Below are positions 1-7,937 of a stretch of DNA of 64,000 nt, piece after piece; positions within the stretch are counted from its first letter, which is position 1, and each line of letters opens with the position of its first letter. A program made the position numbers and the translations under genes. This DNA is from Bacteriovoracaceae bacterium UBA4096 (GTDB taxonomy: Bacteria > Bdellovibrionota > Bacteriovoracia > Bacteriovoracales > Bacteriovoracaceae), in assembly GCA_002381945.1 (NCBI GenBank), contig DFXY01000035.1, positions 1 through 64,000 of the forward strand, written 5' to 3'. The notes below the pieces were generated by a model. That model did no database searches. It saw only the letters and a list, made by a program, of their open reading frames with translations, and was not told where the DNA came from.

Positions 1-1
1 A

Positions 2-46
2 GAAACGAGCGGCCAGCCAACACACTTTTACGTAAGCAGTGTGTAA
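2..46 (+). CDS. possible 3' end of an upstream gene
   Basis: The first bases read as an open frame that ends at TAA 44-46 (last residues HFYVSSV), and a strong terminator follows 20 bases later, so a plus-strand gene probably ends here. Another frame ends at about 35, so the frame is not certain. Too little is present to name a product. Confidence 0.25.
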   Translation, partial: ETSGQPTHFYVSSV

Positions 47-65
47 TAAATTATCAACTTCTAGA

Positions 66-89
66 GGGTCCGTTCCGGGCCCTTTTTTT
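66..89 (+). terminator. rho-independent terminator
   Basis: A 7-bp stem (GGGTCCG 66-72 with CGGGCCC 76-82, one G-T pair) closes a TTC loop and is followed by seven T (83-89). It would end transcription from the gene upstream of the window and insulate the toxin-antitoxin operon that starts at 131. Confidence 0.85.
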
Positions 90-104
90 ATGATTGCGCT
101 CAAA

Positions 105-122
105 GTTATAACATGTTATAAC
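105..122. promoter_or_regulatory. palindromic operator of the toxin-antitoxin operon
   Basis: GTTATAACATGTTATAAC is a perfect 18-base palindrome, and it is also two direct copies of GTTATAAC. It ends 8 bases before the antitoxin start codon. MazE/AbrB-type antitoxins bind such sites to repress their own operon, so this is read as the autoregulatory operator; binding itself is inferred. Confidence 0.6.
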
Positions 123-130
123 GAGAGAGT

Positions 131-367
131 ATGAGTCATGCAAAACTTCAAAAAATTGGTAATTCTCTTGGCTTTCGAGTTTCAAAAGCAGACCTAGAAA
201 CTGCGGGGTTTGATGAGACTTTCGATTACGAAATAATCGCTGAAAAAGGCGTTATCCTGCTGGTAAAGAAACGTCCTCATCATTCAAAATGGAAGTTCAA
301 AGATACTGCCTTATCAAAAGAAGATGTCGAATGGTTGGAGTCTAAGCTTGAGTCAGGAAATAAATAG
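131..367 (+). CDS. mazE: MazE/AbrB-type antitoxin
   Basis: The 78-residue product opens with a swapped-hairpin AbrB DNA-binding region (KLQKIGNSLGFRVSKADLE, about residues 5-23), which is typical of MazE, ChpR and PemI antitoxins. The C-terminal half (from about residue 48, KRPHHSKWKF) is charged and should be the flexible arm that wraps the toxin. It lies directly behind a palindromic operator and its 3' end overlaps the toxin gene by 20 bases. It is expected to neutralise the downstream endoribonuclease and to repress the operon. The family call is firm; a name within the MazE group is by position. Confidence 0.85.
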   Translation: MSHAKLQKIGNSLGFRVSKADLETAGFDETFDYEIIAEKGVILLVKKRPHHSKWKFKDTALSKEDVEWLESKLESGNK

Positions 368-677
368 AGGTGATATCTGGAATGTCGTACTTGATCCGAC
401 TAAAGGGTCAGAACAAGCAGGCATGAGACCATGTGTGATTGTTTCTCCAGATTCGATGAATGAACAACTAGATACGATCATTGTCGTTCCTTTAACGACT
501 AAGAAGAAAAGCTGGCCTACCAGAGTAGACACACTTCATGATGGAATAGAAGGTCAGGCCATTTGTGAACAAATCAGAACGGTTTCAAAAAAACGCTTAA
601 AGAAAAAACTCTCTAAACTCAAAATTTCAGAGATCATTCAAATAAAGCTAGTACTTAAACAGATGCTTTTTGATTAA
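348..677 (+). CDS. mazF: MazF/PemK-type endoribonuclease toxin
   Basis: The frame shows the MazF/PemK core: NRGDIWNVVLDPTKGSEQAG near the start, then RPCVIVSPD, IIVVPLTTK and the late QIRTVSKKRL segment. MazF toxins cut single-stranded mRNA at short motifs. I place the start at TTG 348 because GGAG at 337-340 sits 7 bases before it and the protein then begins SQEINRGDIW, as family members do; ATG 324 would add eight residues and has no ribosome site. The product is about 109 residues. It is translated from within the end of mazE, a usual coupling for such pairs. Cleavage specificity cannot be read from the sequence. Confidence 0.85.
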   Translation: MSQEINRGDIWNVVLDPTKGSEQAGMRPCVIVSPDSMNEQLDTIIVVPLTTKKKSWPTRVDTLHDGIEGQAICEQIRTVSKKRLKKKLSKLKISEIIQIKLVLKQMLFD

Positions 678-697
678 CGACAGACTACAATCAATTA

Positions 698-797
698 ATT
701 GATTCCTTAAAACACCGGAAGCTGGTGTAACTCCAGCACTGTCCCGCAACTGTAAAGTCAGATACGGCGTTAAGGATTAGACATTCCCGTGGAGGAT
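698..797 (+). promoter_or_regulatory. cobalamin (B12) riboswitch
   Basis: The leader carries the conserved aptamer core: GGAAGCTGGTGTAACTCC, then CACTGTCCCGCAACTGTAA (about 717-755), followed by a B12-box-like GTCAGATACGGC (about 757-768). An outer stem pairs TCCTTAA (704-710) with TTAAGGA (771-777). There is no terminator hairpin; GGAGG at 791-795 lies just past the aptamer, so control is probably at translation initiation. The aptamer is short, about 80-100 bases. The next gene is a BtuB-like receptor, so cobalamin should switch off its own uptake. Confidence 0.9.
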
Positions 798-801
798 AAT
801 G

Positions 802-2583
802 ATGTCTTTTTTGCTTTTAATGTTCTTTTTTGCTTTACCGGCCTTCTCAGAAGATCTTGAGGCCATTGAAGTTAAGGCCGATAAGGAGCTTTCCCACTTC
901 AGTTTAGGCAGTTCCGAATCTCTTGATGATTTAGATTTTCAAAGACAACATTCATCTCTTATTTCCAGCTCTTTAAGCAGTTTAAGCGGAGTGACTCCTA
1001 GTCAAAATGGTGGTCCTGGAGGAAGAGTTTCTTACTTCATTCGAGGAACTGAGGCCCGTCATGTTTCCTTTACGATCGATAGTTTGAGAATTAATGATAC
1101 ATCCAACACTGACAGGCAATTTGATTCGGCTTTCTTAACGAATGCCTTTTTAAAAGATGTGACATTGTATAAAGGTCCTCAGGCAGTACTTTTTGGATCT
1201 GATGCCATGGGTGGACTGATTGATATGAAAACGAGAAAAGGGGAGAATGCTCCCGAAACCCGTTTAAGTCTCAATGGTGGGAGTTTCGGTACCTTTGATT
1301 CTTCTCTTTCACATGACTGGAAGTCACAAAAAAATCAGGGAACTCTTACATGGACCAGCATGCGAACCGATGGTCTATCTCGACTGAATCAAAAACGTTT
1401 TAATGCCACAGAGAGAGATGGAGCGGATATGACTCAGCTTACGTCTTCTTCCCAACATGCTTGGGCAGAGTCTTGGCAAACCGATTTCTTATTTTCTTTT
1501 TTAAGAGGGAAAAATGAGTTGGATGGTGCTGTCATGGATAATGATAATGATGAAAGTCGAAATGATCAGTACATGATTCAGCAAAAGACAGGGCATGACC
1601 TCAATGCTCATTCTGCAATTTCCCTGCGAACCGGTCTCTCCCGTCATCAGCGTTTCATTAAAACACAGGCCGTAGGATTGCAGCTTTACGACGGCGACCT
1701 AATTCAGAATGAGTTTTTACATAACTATGAGCGTGGTTCCTTTCGATTATTAAGCGGTGTAGCAAGTGAACAAGAGACCTTTGAGGATAGTCGTTTGGAA
1801 AAAGTGGCCAATCTTCATTCTTTGTTTTTCCAAACTGGATTTGAGAAAAATGGCCTTAAATCGCAACTTGGCATGAGAGCTGAAAACCATAGCCGTTATG
1901 GAAGCTTTCAGACAGGTGCGGCCGGTATTGCTTACACATTGGGGGCCGAGACTTTATCTTTACAATACTCTCAAGGTTTTAAAGCTCCTTCACTTTATCA
2001 ACTTCATGGTCCTGCAGTATTTGGCTTTCCTGTTGGTAATAAGGATCTGATGCCAGAGCGTAATCACGCTTATGAAATTCGTTGGAGTCATAAGGGTGAA
2101 ATGTTACAAACGGAAATTACTCTTTTCGAAAACCATCTGGCCAATTTGATAACCTATAGTAGCCAGGGTTATCAGAATCAAGGAAGATTTATAGCTCAAG
2201 GAGTTGAAGCTAACGCTAACTTGACCTTAGAGGAGTGGCGTATACGTCCTGCCTTTATGCTTCAAGAATTTAAAGAAGAGGAAACTCCCATCCTAAGAAG
2301 ACCTTCGAAACAATACAGTCTGGAGCTGGCCTATTTCCCATGGGAAAACCTAGAGCTCTTCACCAAGTATCGGTTTTATGATTCTCGTAAGGATAAAGAT
2401 GAGAATGATAACATTGTTAAACTTAATGAGTTCGATACCATTGATTTAGGGATCAGGCTAACTAGCGGAAGAAATGAATATGGGATTCAGATTATAAATT
2501 TATTTGATCGAGAATATGAGGAACTTTACGGTTATTCCATGATGCCAAGATCTGCATTTTTACACTATGGACACAGGTTTTAA
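802..2583 (+). CDS. btuB: TonB-dependent outer-membrane receptor, BtuB-like
   Basis: The product of about 593 residues has a signal peptide (FLLLMFFFALPAFS), a plug domain (about residues 20-145, with YFIRGTEARHVSFTIDSLRIND and a KGPQAVLFGSDAMGGLID stretch) and a C-terminal barrel that ends in Phe. BtuB imports cobalamin across the outer membrane with TonB energy. Substrate is inferred from the B12 riboswitch upstream. Two ATGs lie in tandem (799 and 802); GGAGG at 791-795 is 6 bases from the second, so I use 802. No btuCDF genes are in the window. Confidence 0.85.
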   Translation: MSFLLLMFFFALPAFSEDLEAIEVKADKELSHFSLGSSESLDDLDFQRQHSSLISSSLSSLSGVTPSQNGGPGGRVSYFIRGTEARHVSFTIDSLRINDTSNTDRQFDSAFLTNAFLKDVTLYKGPQAVLFGSDAMGGLIDMKTRKGENAPETRLSLNGGSFGTFDSSLSHDWKSQKNQGTLTWTSMRTDGLSRLNQKRFNATERDGADMTQLTSSSQHAWAESWQTDFLFSFLRGKNELDGAVMDNDNDESRNDQYMIQQKTGHDLNAHSAISLRTGLSRHQRFIKTQAVGLQLYDGDLIQNEFLHNYERGSFRLLSGVASEQETFEDSRLEKVANLHSLFFQTGFEKNGLKSQLGMRAENHSRYGSFQTGAAGIAYTLGAETLSLQYSQGFKAPSLYQLHGPAVFGFPVGNKDLMPERNHAYEIRWSHKGEMLQTEITLFENHLANLITYSSQGYQNQGRFIAQGVEANANLTLEEWRIRPAFMLQEFKEEETPILRRPSKQYSLELAYFPWENLELFTKYRFYDSRKDKDENDNIVKLNEFDTIDLGIRLTSGRNEYGIQIINLFDREYEELYGYSMMPRSAFLHYGHRF

Positions 2584-2585
2584 AA

Positions 2586-2924
2586 TCATTGAATGGTTTT
2601 ATCATCGTCCTTGGTAAAACAGCATGAACCAGCATGGTTTTCCATTTCTTCTTCCATGCTTTCTTTGTAGGCCTGCAATTCTTCTGGTGTCAAACCAAGA
2701 GAATTAGAAAGAGTTTCACTCAGAGTAGGTGATATGACTTCAATATCCAGGCCCATTTCTTCCATTTCTGCAGCAAATTGCCATGCCTTCTCGGATTCAG
2801 TAATAGTACATTCAAAAAGTACTTGCTGAGTCTGCACATCTCGAACCAGGATTTTGGGCTTTTCTTTTTCCATGGTCCGATGGTAGTAATCACAGACCCT
2901 CTTTGTCAAAGGATACAAACTCAT
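2586..2924 (-). CDS. conserved-looking small protein of unknown function
   Basis: The 112-residue protein has no signal peptide, a compact beta/alpha middle (KPKILVRDVQTQQVLFECTI) and an acidic C-terminal helix with a vicinal Cys pair (GSCCF). I do not recognise the family. The start codon overlaps by two bases the start codon of the gene on the other strand; AGGA lies 8 bases upstream on the minus strand. Starting at the internal Met (2873) would remove the overlap but has a weaker ribosome site. It converges on the receptor gene with two bases between the stops. Confidence 0.6.
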   Translation of the reverse strand: MSLYPLTKRVCDYYHRTMEKEKPKILVRDVQTQQVLFECTITESEKAWQFAAEMEEMGLDIEVISPTLSETLSNSLGLTPEELQAYKESMEEEMENHAGSCCFTKDDDKTIQ

Positions 2925-3276
2925 GGGTTTAATCCTGTGGATTGATCAAAATACATTCGCGACTGGACTTTTGGAAAAAGTTTTCAAAAAGAAGAACGTG
3001 AGTTTCTATACCATTACAAGTGTTCAAGACTTTGTGTATCTGGTAGCTGACCTGAAACCTGAATTGATTGTTTTAGACAGTGTAACAGCTGTAGCAGGCC
3101 TGGAAGCTCTTAAACAACAATATCAAGCATCTGAGTTGCTACAAGGACTTCCTGTCATATTAATAGAAGAGGCCCTTGAATTGAATTTTTTAGGCAATGT
3201 CATAGGCAAGATAGATCGTCCTTTTGATCCTTTTCAGATTCCTGAAAAGATACAACGACTTCTAGCAACAAATTAA
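2923..3276 (+). CDS. receiver-like (REC) domain protein, degenerate
   Basis: The 117 residues follow the CheY pattern: ILWIDQN (only one acid of the usual pair), then LIVLDS with the phospho-acceptor-like Asp52, and GKIDRPFDP where the conserved Lys-Pro normally lies. There is no output domain. It could be a phospho-relay or protein-binding REC that works without canonical phosphorylation. AAAGGA stands 9 bases before ATG 2923. The start overlaps the divergent gene at 2924, so each promoter would have to lie inside the other gene. Confidence 0.6.
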   Translation: MGLILWIDQNTFATGLLEKVFKKKNVSFYTITSVQDFVYLVADLKPELIVLDSVTAVAGLEALKQQYQASELLQGLPVILIEEALELNFLGNVIGKIDRPFDPFQIPEKIQRLLATN

Positions 3277-3297
3277 ATTTCGATATATTATTAATTT

Positions 3298-3393
3298 ATG
3301 AACAGAGACAAAGTCATTATTACTATAGGGTTATTTTTAACCTTGCTCATCTTCGGTTTGACGCTTTACTTCAGAAGTGGTGCTTTCCGTTAG
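3298..3393 (+). CDS. possible 31-residue single-pass membrane peptide
   Basis: A short frame reads MNRDKVIITIGLFLTLLIFG and then LTLYFRSGAFR before TAG: charged N-terminus, about 18 hydrophobic residues and a basic tail, which is the layout of a membrane microprotein. It starts 21 bases after the receiver-like gene. It has no clear ribosome site and its last 57 bases are antisense to the end of the DnaA-domain gene. It may be chance. Confidence 0.3.
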   Translation: MNRDKVIITIGLFLTLLIFGLTLYFRSGAFR

Positions 3394-3753
3394 CACGTCG
3401 GCCATTTTAGGTGCGTGGTGTCGCTCTGATTGGGAGACAAAAAATGACGTTAGCTTTTTATCCATGACAGACAAAAGTACATCAACTAGTTCGTGATAAT
3501 GAGTATGAATCCACTGTGCAGAAAAATGATTGGGAACTTCTAAAATCAAAACATTATGAGAAATCACTGTAGGTTTTACTTGTTTAAACCACTGATGATG
3601 AACTTCCGGTCCTAAAACATCACATAACTGTTCAGATAAAATTGACCATATATAAGAAGCCTTCACAACTGGATGTGCTAGGTTCAGACTTTTCTCTTTT
3701 AATCTGGCCTGTCTTTGCGTCCAGCGTGATTTTAAATTCCGGTTTTTTTTCAT
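3337..3753 (-). CDS. stand-alone DnaA N-terminal domain (domain I) protein
   Basis: Residues about 34-105 follow DnaA domain I: IWSILSEQLCDVLGPEVHHQ, WFKQVKPTVI, NVLILEVPNHFSAQWIHTHY and HELVDVLLSVM. In DnaA this fold self-associates and binds DnaB and regulators such as DiaA or HobA. The 138-residue product has no AAA+ or DNA-binding domain; a basic N-terminal tail (MKKNRNLKSRWTQRQARLKEK) and a polar C-terminal tail flank the domain. A stop lies five codons upstream of ATG 3753, so it is not the 3' piece of a longer gene in this frame. It follows hflX by 48 bases on the same strand. Function is unknown; modulation of DnaA is an inference. Confidence 0.7.
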   Translation of the reverse strand: MKKNRNLKSRWTQRQARLKEKSLNLAHPVVKASYIWSILSEQLCDVLGPEVHHQWFKQVKPTVISHNVLILEVPNHFSAQWIHTHYHELVDVLLSVMDKKLTSFFVSQSERHHAPKMADVLTESTTSEVKRQTEDEQG

Positions 3754-3800
3754 GAGCCAAGGAGCTTAATTTCTTAGCGAATTGTCTGACAACTAAATTC

Positions 3801-5135
3801 TTAGAATGATGGGCGATTTTGCTCCCATTCTTTTGCTTCTGCCGGAGCAAGGATGAAATTATTAAGTCCTAGTTGTTGAAAAATAAAATCAGGGATACGG
3901 ATTCGATAAAAAATACCTTGTTCGTGAGATACCGTGTTTAGAATATTTGCATTACCTCTAATTCTTGAATGAGCATCTCCGGCCTCATAAGGAACAAATA
4001 AATCGTAGTGATCCTGCTTCGATAAGAAAAAATTAATAATATAATCTCGTAAGTTTTTCATATCCTCTTCATCGTACGAAGATACGAGAAATGAATTGGG
4101 AAAGTTACGCATAATGATACGAGCACGAACCGGATCATTTAATAGGTCTTTTTTATTAAAGACGATTATTTGTTGCTTATCTTCAATCTTAAGCTCTTTT
4201 AAAACTTCTTGAGTGACTCTTAGATGTTTTTGGTAATTTGGATCTGAGATATCACAAACAATAAGAAGTAAATCCGCTTCCATAGCCGATTCAAGAGTTG
4301 TTTTAAAACCTTGAATCAAAGTATTTGGTAAATTGGAAATAAATCCAACGGTATCAATCATGATCATTGGTGGCTTAGAATCCGGATTCAGGGTTCTGAA
4401 AGTTGAGTCTAACGTCGCAAAAAGTTTATTTTCTTCCAATACATTGACCCGACATAAGCGGTTCATAAGTGAGGACTTTCCGGCATTGGTATAGCCTACT
4501 AAGGCAGCAGTGACGGCCTGATTCTGGCGCTTCTTTCTTTGTTGTTCCCGGGATTTCTGAACTTCTTCCAATTGTTTTTTATAAAATTCAATACGTTCCC
4601 GAATCATACGTCGGTCAAGTTCCAACTGCTGCTCACCTTCTCCACCAATAGCGGCACCGGCAGCACGTTGCTTGGAAAAGTGACCCCACATGCTTGTCAG
4701 GCGGGGTAATAAATATTTTAAGCGGGAGATTTCAATCTGGATTTTTGCTTCTTTCGTACGTGCGTGGTGAGCGAAAATTTCCAGAATAACGGTATTTCGA
4801 TCAACAACTTCCAGTTTTGTTATGGCCTTGATATTTCTTGCCTGTGAAGCAGTCAACTCAAAGTCAAATACCAGCATTTGAGAACCTTCCTCTCGTGCGG
4901 CATCTGCTATCTCCTCAAGCTTTCCCTCCCCCAACATGGTGGCAGGATCGAGCTGTTTTTTATTCTGAACATACTCCTCGCCATCAACAATACCGAGAGT
5001 GCGAAGAAGTTCTCTTAATTCTCGAAGAGAATTGTTTGTTTCCAAAATTGTAGAATGGCTTTCAAACTTATCGCATACCAGGGATACAAGAGAAGCTTTT
5101 TGACCCAGGGGTAGTTTGTAATCGTCTTGGTTCAC
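3801..5135 (-). CDS. hflX: ribosome-associated GTPase HflX
   Basis: The 444-residue protein has the HflX N-terminal domain (DPATMLGEGKLEEI near 63-76), a coiled-coil linker (about 165-205) and a Ras-like G domain: G1 GYTNAGKSS 214-222, DTVGF 261-265 and NKKD 327-330. HflX binds 50S and 70S ribosomes and splits stalled ribosomes after stress. It is the last large gene of the CoA-precursor operon and overlaps panC by 4 bases, so it is probably translated by coupling. The C-terminal tail past the G domain is normal for the family. Confidence 0.95.
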   Translation of the reverse strand: MNQDDYKLPLGQKASLVSLVCDKFESHSTILETNNSLRELRELLRTLGIVDGEEYVQNKKQLDPATMLGEGKLEEIADAAREEGSQMLVFDFELTASQARNIKAITKLEVVDRNTVILEIFAHHARTKEAKIQIEISRLKYLLPRLTSMWGHFSKQRAAGAAIGGEGEQQLELDRRMIRERIEFYKKQLEEVQKSREQQRKKRQNQAVTAALVGYTNAGKSSLMNRLCRVNVLEENKLFATLDSTFRTLNPDSKPPMIMIDTVGFISNLPNTLIQGFKTTLESAMEADLLLIVCDISDPNYQKHLRVTQEVLKELKIEDKQQIIVFNKKDLLNDPVRARIIMRNFPNSFLVSSYDEEDMKNLRDYIINFFLSKQDHYDLFVPYEAGDAHSRIRGNANILNTVSHEQGIFYRIRIPDFIFQQLGLNNFILAPAEAKEWEQNRPSF

Positions 5136-5974
5136 TGAACCTCCACTTGCATATTATCCAGAAGTCGAGTTTTACCCATCTGATATACGGCAAGGATTGA
5201 AATGTTTTTAGATTGTGTAATATCTTTAGAGAATGACTCAGTATCTCTTAGCTCAAGATAATTCCATTGAGGATCATTTAATAATTCCTGAATAAAGCCC
5301 CGAGGGTCTTTTCCAGTAATAATCATTTTTTTTATTTCATTTAGTGTATTGAATAAAATAAGAGATCCCGCTTTTTGCTCTGGTGTTAGATATTGATTGC
5401 GACTTGAAAGGGCCAGACCGGAATCTTCACGGATAATAGGCATACCTTGAATCTTTATTGGTAGGGCCAGGTCTTTTACCATTTGTTTTACCACATGATA
5501 CTGTTGGAGATCTTTCAGGCCAAAATAAGCAGTACGAGGTTTAATTAAATCAAATAAACGCCATACGACTGTCGCCATGCCATCAAAGTGACCTGGACGG
5601 ATTTGGCCTTCAAGGTCGGCAGTTATGCCTAATACTGAAATGGTATGATTCATGCCTTCGGGAAAAACTTCCGTCGGATCTTTGGGAGCATAAACCACAA
5701 CTTGTGATTTGGGAAAATCCTTTGCCACTTGTTCGATAAGATTTATGTCATTCTCAAGAGTTCTCGGGTAAAGGGCGAAATCTTCATTCTGGCCAAATTG
5801 CTTAGGATTAACAAATATAGAGAAATAGACTATCGGAAAATCCTTTAGTGCTTGCTTTAAAAGTGAGATATGCCCCTGATGAAGGTTGCCCATGGTAGGT
5901 ACAAAGCCTGCATCAAAACGATCTGCCGTGCGTTTTTCCACTAACTCCTGAGTCGTCTGAATCAGAGTTACCAT
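5132..5974 (-). CDS. panC: pantoate--beta-alanine ligase PanC
   Basis: PanC joins pantoate and beta-alanine with ATP to give pantothenate in the cytoplasm. The 280 residues are a normal length. Visible family signatures are FVPTMGNLHQGH (23-35, with the HxGH nucleotide-binding motif), FVNPKQFG, the GLKDLQQYHVVKQMV region and SSRNQYL. The start overlaps coaBC by 7 bases and the end overlaps hflX by 4, so it sits inside one transcription unit with panB, coaX and coaBC. Confidence 0.95.
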   Translation of the reverse strand: MVTLIQTTQELVEKRTADRFDAGFVPTMGNLHQGHISLLKQALKDFPIVYFSIFVNPKQFGQNEDFALYPRTLENDINLIEQVAKDFPKSQVVVYAPKDPTEVFPEGMNHTISVLGITADLEGQIRPGHFDGMATVVWRLFDLIKPRTAYFGLKDLQQYHVVKQMVKDLALPIKIQGMPIIREDSGLALSSRNQYLTPEQKAGSLILFNTLNEIKKMIITGKDPRGFIQELLNDPQWNYLELRDTESFSKDITQSKNISILAVYQMGKTRLLDNMQVEVQ

Positions 5975-7197
5975 GTGCGTTTACCTTCAAACCAAGCTAC
6001 TAACCTTTGGCCTAGTTCCATTTTACTAAGTTTTACCGGAGATGAAATCGAGTGAGTTTCGACAAAGTAATATTCCCCTGAAGATTTTTGAAATCCCTGA
6101 ATCTCAGGTTCGCCAATGAGGCCGTTAGAAACCTTATTCCCAATCATCAAGTCCACAGGTTTACGTTTCATCTTTTCCATAAAAACAGTTTCCGTTGTTT
6201 CCGTTTCAGCTGCAAAACTAATAATCTTCTGATCTTTTTTGATCGTGAGGATTTCTTTCAGGATATCTGCGGCCTGTTTAAAGGGTAAAGAGGAACCCAT
6301 AGTTTCTTTCTTAAGCTTTATATCTGCCGGATCAAATTCAATATCGGCGATTGCACCTGTGGATATGTAAAGATCTGATTCAGGAAATATTTTCAGAGCA
6401 GCTTCTTTCATCAAGGCCGTTGTAGGCGTCTTAATGAGCTTGAAGAATGGATGCCCTTTTAAGTTTTCAATTTCATTCAGGCACTGATGTCCCGCCAGAA
6501 CAGTCACTTCATAACCGGATGCCAGAAAAGCTTTTGCAACGGACATTCCCATTTTACCACTTGAGGGATTCGTAAGATATCTGACAGGATCAAGAGGAGA
6601 AGCGGTTGCCCCCGCTGTGATGACAACTTTCTTAGGCTTCTTATGAGTAGGATCAAATGTCTCTATAAGATCGACTACAGAACCGACTTCTGGAAATTTT
6701 CCTGCGCCTATATCACCGCAAGCGAGAAGGCCTGAAACAGGATTAATTAGTCCAACGTGAGTTAAGCTTTCTAATTTTCTTTTATGTTCCTGGATGCGTT
6801 CATTGGCCCACATTTCAGTATTCATTGCGGGAAAGATAAGTACTGGCTTCTTACCAAAGGCGAGAAAGATACTAGTTAAAAGATCATTTGTGATTCCTGA
6901 GGCCAGACGAGAGATTGTGTTTGCACTGGCCGGAGCGATTGCCAACTTATCGGCCCATTTAACCAATTCAATATGCAGGACAGTTGAGTCTTTACTAAGA
7001 TGACCAGGTTTAAAATCATCCGTCGGAAGATAAACGGCTTCAACACCGAGATAACGGAAAGTATCTGGTTTAATAAATTCTAAGGCCCCACGAGTAAGGA
7101 CAACTTTAACTTTGTGGCCGTTTTTAACCAGCTGCCTGGCAACATCAAAACTTTTATAACAGGCTATAGAACCGGTAATTCCTAGGAGAATATTCAT
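5968..7197 (-). CDS. coaBC: bifunctional CoaBC (PPC synthetase/decarboxylase)
   Basis: CoaBC adds cysteine to phosphopantothenate (CoaB) and decarboxylates the product to phosphopantetheine (CoaC, FMN). The CoaC half shows GITGSIACYK (6-15), His75, PAMNTEMW (123-130) and the flap Cys160 (LLACGDIG). The CoaB half starts near 188 and has VVITAGATASPLDPVRYLTN and KMKRKPVDLMIGNKVS. I use ATG 7197 because it forms an ATGA overlap with the coaX stop and gives the family N-terminus MNILLGITGS; an upstream frame extension of nine residues is not needed. About 409 residues. Confidence 0.95.
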   Translation of the reverse strand: MNILLGITGSIACYKSFDVARQLVKNGHKVKVVLTRGALEFIKPDTFRYLGVEAVYLPTDDFKPGHLSKDSTVLHIELVKWADKLAIAPASANTISRLASGITNDLLTSIFLAFGKKPVLIFPAMNTEMWANERIQEHKRKLESLTHVGLINPVSGLLACGDIGAGKFPEVGSVVDLIETFDPTHKKPKKVVITAGATASPLDPVRYLTNPSSGKMGMSVAKAFLASGYEVTVLAGHQCLNEIENLKGHPFFKLIKTPTTALMKEAALKIFPESDLYISTGAIADIEFDPADIKLKKETMGSSLPFKQAADILKEILTIKKDQKIISFAAETETTETVFMEKMKRKPVDLMIGNKVSNGLIGEPEIQGFQKSSGEYYFVETHSISSPVKLSKMELGQRLVAWFEGKRTW

Positions 7198-7937
7198 AGT
7201 GGCTCGATTTGTGTGGTAAACCAATATTGGAGGGCCAGGTGTATTAGGTACGGTTGTCCTTCGACCATGAACTTTTTTTCCTCATCCTGAAAAAGTCCTT
7301 CCCAAAGAGATGTTAAACCACCGGTTAGAATTATTTTTTGGATTTGATGATCACTGACGAGTTTTTTGGCAAGGATTGCAAATGCCGAATAACTTTCAGT
7401 AATGGCCTTGGCAGTGTCTGTTGGTAAAGTGTGACTAAAAGATAAGCTTAGTGGGACTGACTTTAATTGTTCGCCCTTTTCGTATGTTGAAAAATAGGCC
7501 TCTACCCCTGGAATAATGTATCCGCCAAGAAAACCATTTTCTGTCACAACATCCATTGTGACAAAAGTTCCAGCATCAATCAAAAGTGTAGGGGTCTTGT
7601 GCTTTTTAAAACAATAATAAGCTTCAATTAACCGGTCTTCACCCAGAGTTGTAGCATAGTGAACCGGCATACCCGCAAACTTAGTGCCCCGCCAATAGTC
7701 CTTTAAGCGTGTGATGAGAAATCCCATTGCTTGAAGCTGTTGAATCTCGTCTTCCCGAGCTTTTACTTCACAAACAACTACGCTGGTATTGTCGGCCTTC
7801 ATTTCTAGTTGGGTAAGGTAAATGGGTAGTTCGTTTAAAGGAACTACTTTAATTAGTTCCCATTGATCTTTTAACTTTTGAAAAAGTCCGGCATGAGGAT
7901 TGGTATTACCAAAATCGAGTGTGATTAACCCTTGCAT
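7194..7937 (-). CDS. coaX: type III pantothenate kinase CoaX
   Basis: CoaX phosphorylates pantothenate, the first committed step to CoA. The 247-residue protein has the ASKHA features of type III kinases: DFGNT at 8-12 (phosphate 1), a TLGEDRLIEAYY segment and LLIDAGTFVTMD (phosphate 2, near 120). Type III enzymes are not feedback-inhibited by CoA and need a monovalent cation. Its start abuts the panB stop and its stop overlaps the coaBC start, so it lies in pathway order in the operon. Confidence 0.93.
   Translation of the reverse strand: MQGLITLDFGNTNPHAGLFQKLKDQWELIKVVPLNELPIYLTQLEMKADNTSVVVCEVKAREDEIQQLQAMGFLITRLKDYWRGTKFAGMPVHYATTLGEDRLIEAYYCFKKHKTPTLLIDAGTFVTMDVVTENGFLGGYIIPGVEAYFSTYEKGEQLKSVPLSLSFSHTLPTDTAKAITESYSAFAILAKKLVSDHQIQKIILTGGLTSLWEGLFQDEEKKFMVEGQPYLIHLALQYWFTTQIEPL

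Noticed and set aside
324..347. ATG start for the MazF-like toxin eight codons upstream
   Set aside because: No ribosome site precedes it; TTG 348 has GGAG at 7 bases and gives the usual N-terminus.
3632..3850. 72-codon minus-strand frame between hflX and the DnaA-domain gene
   Set aside because: It overlaps both genes in another frame and has no family features.
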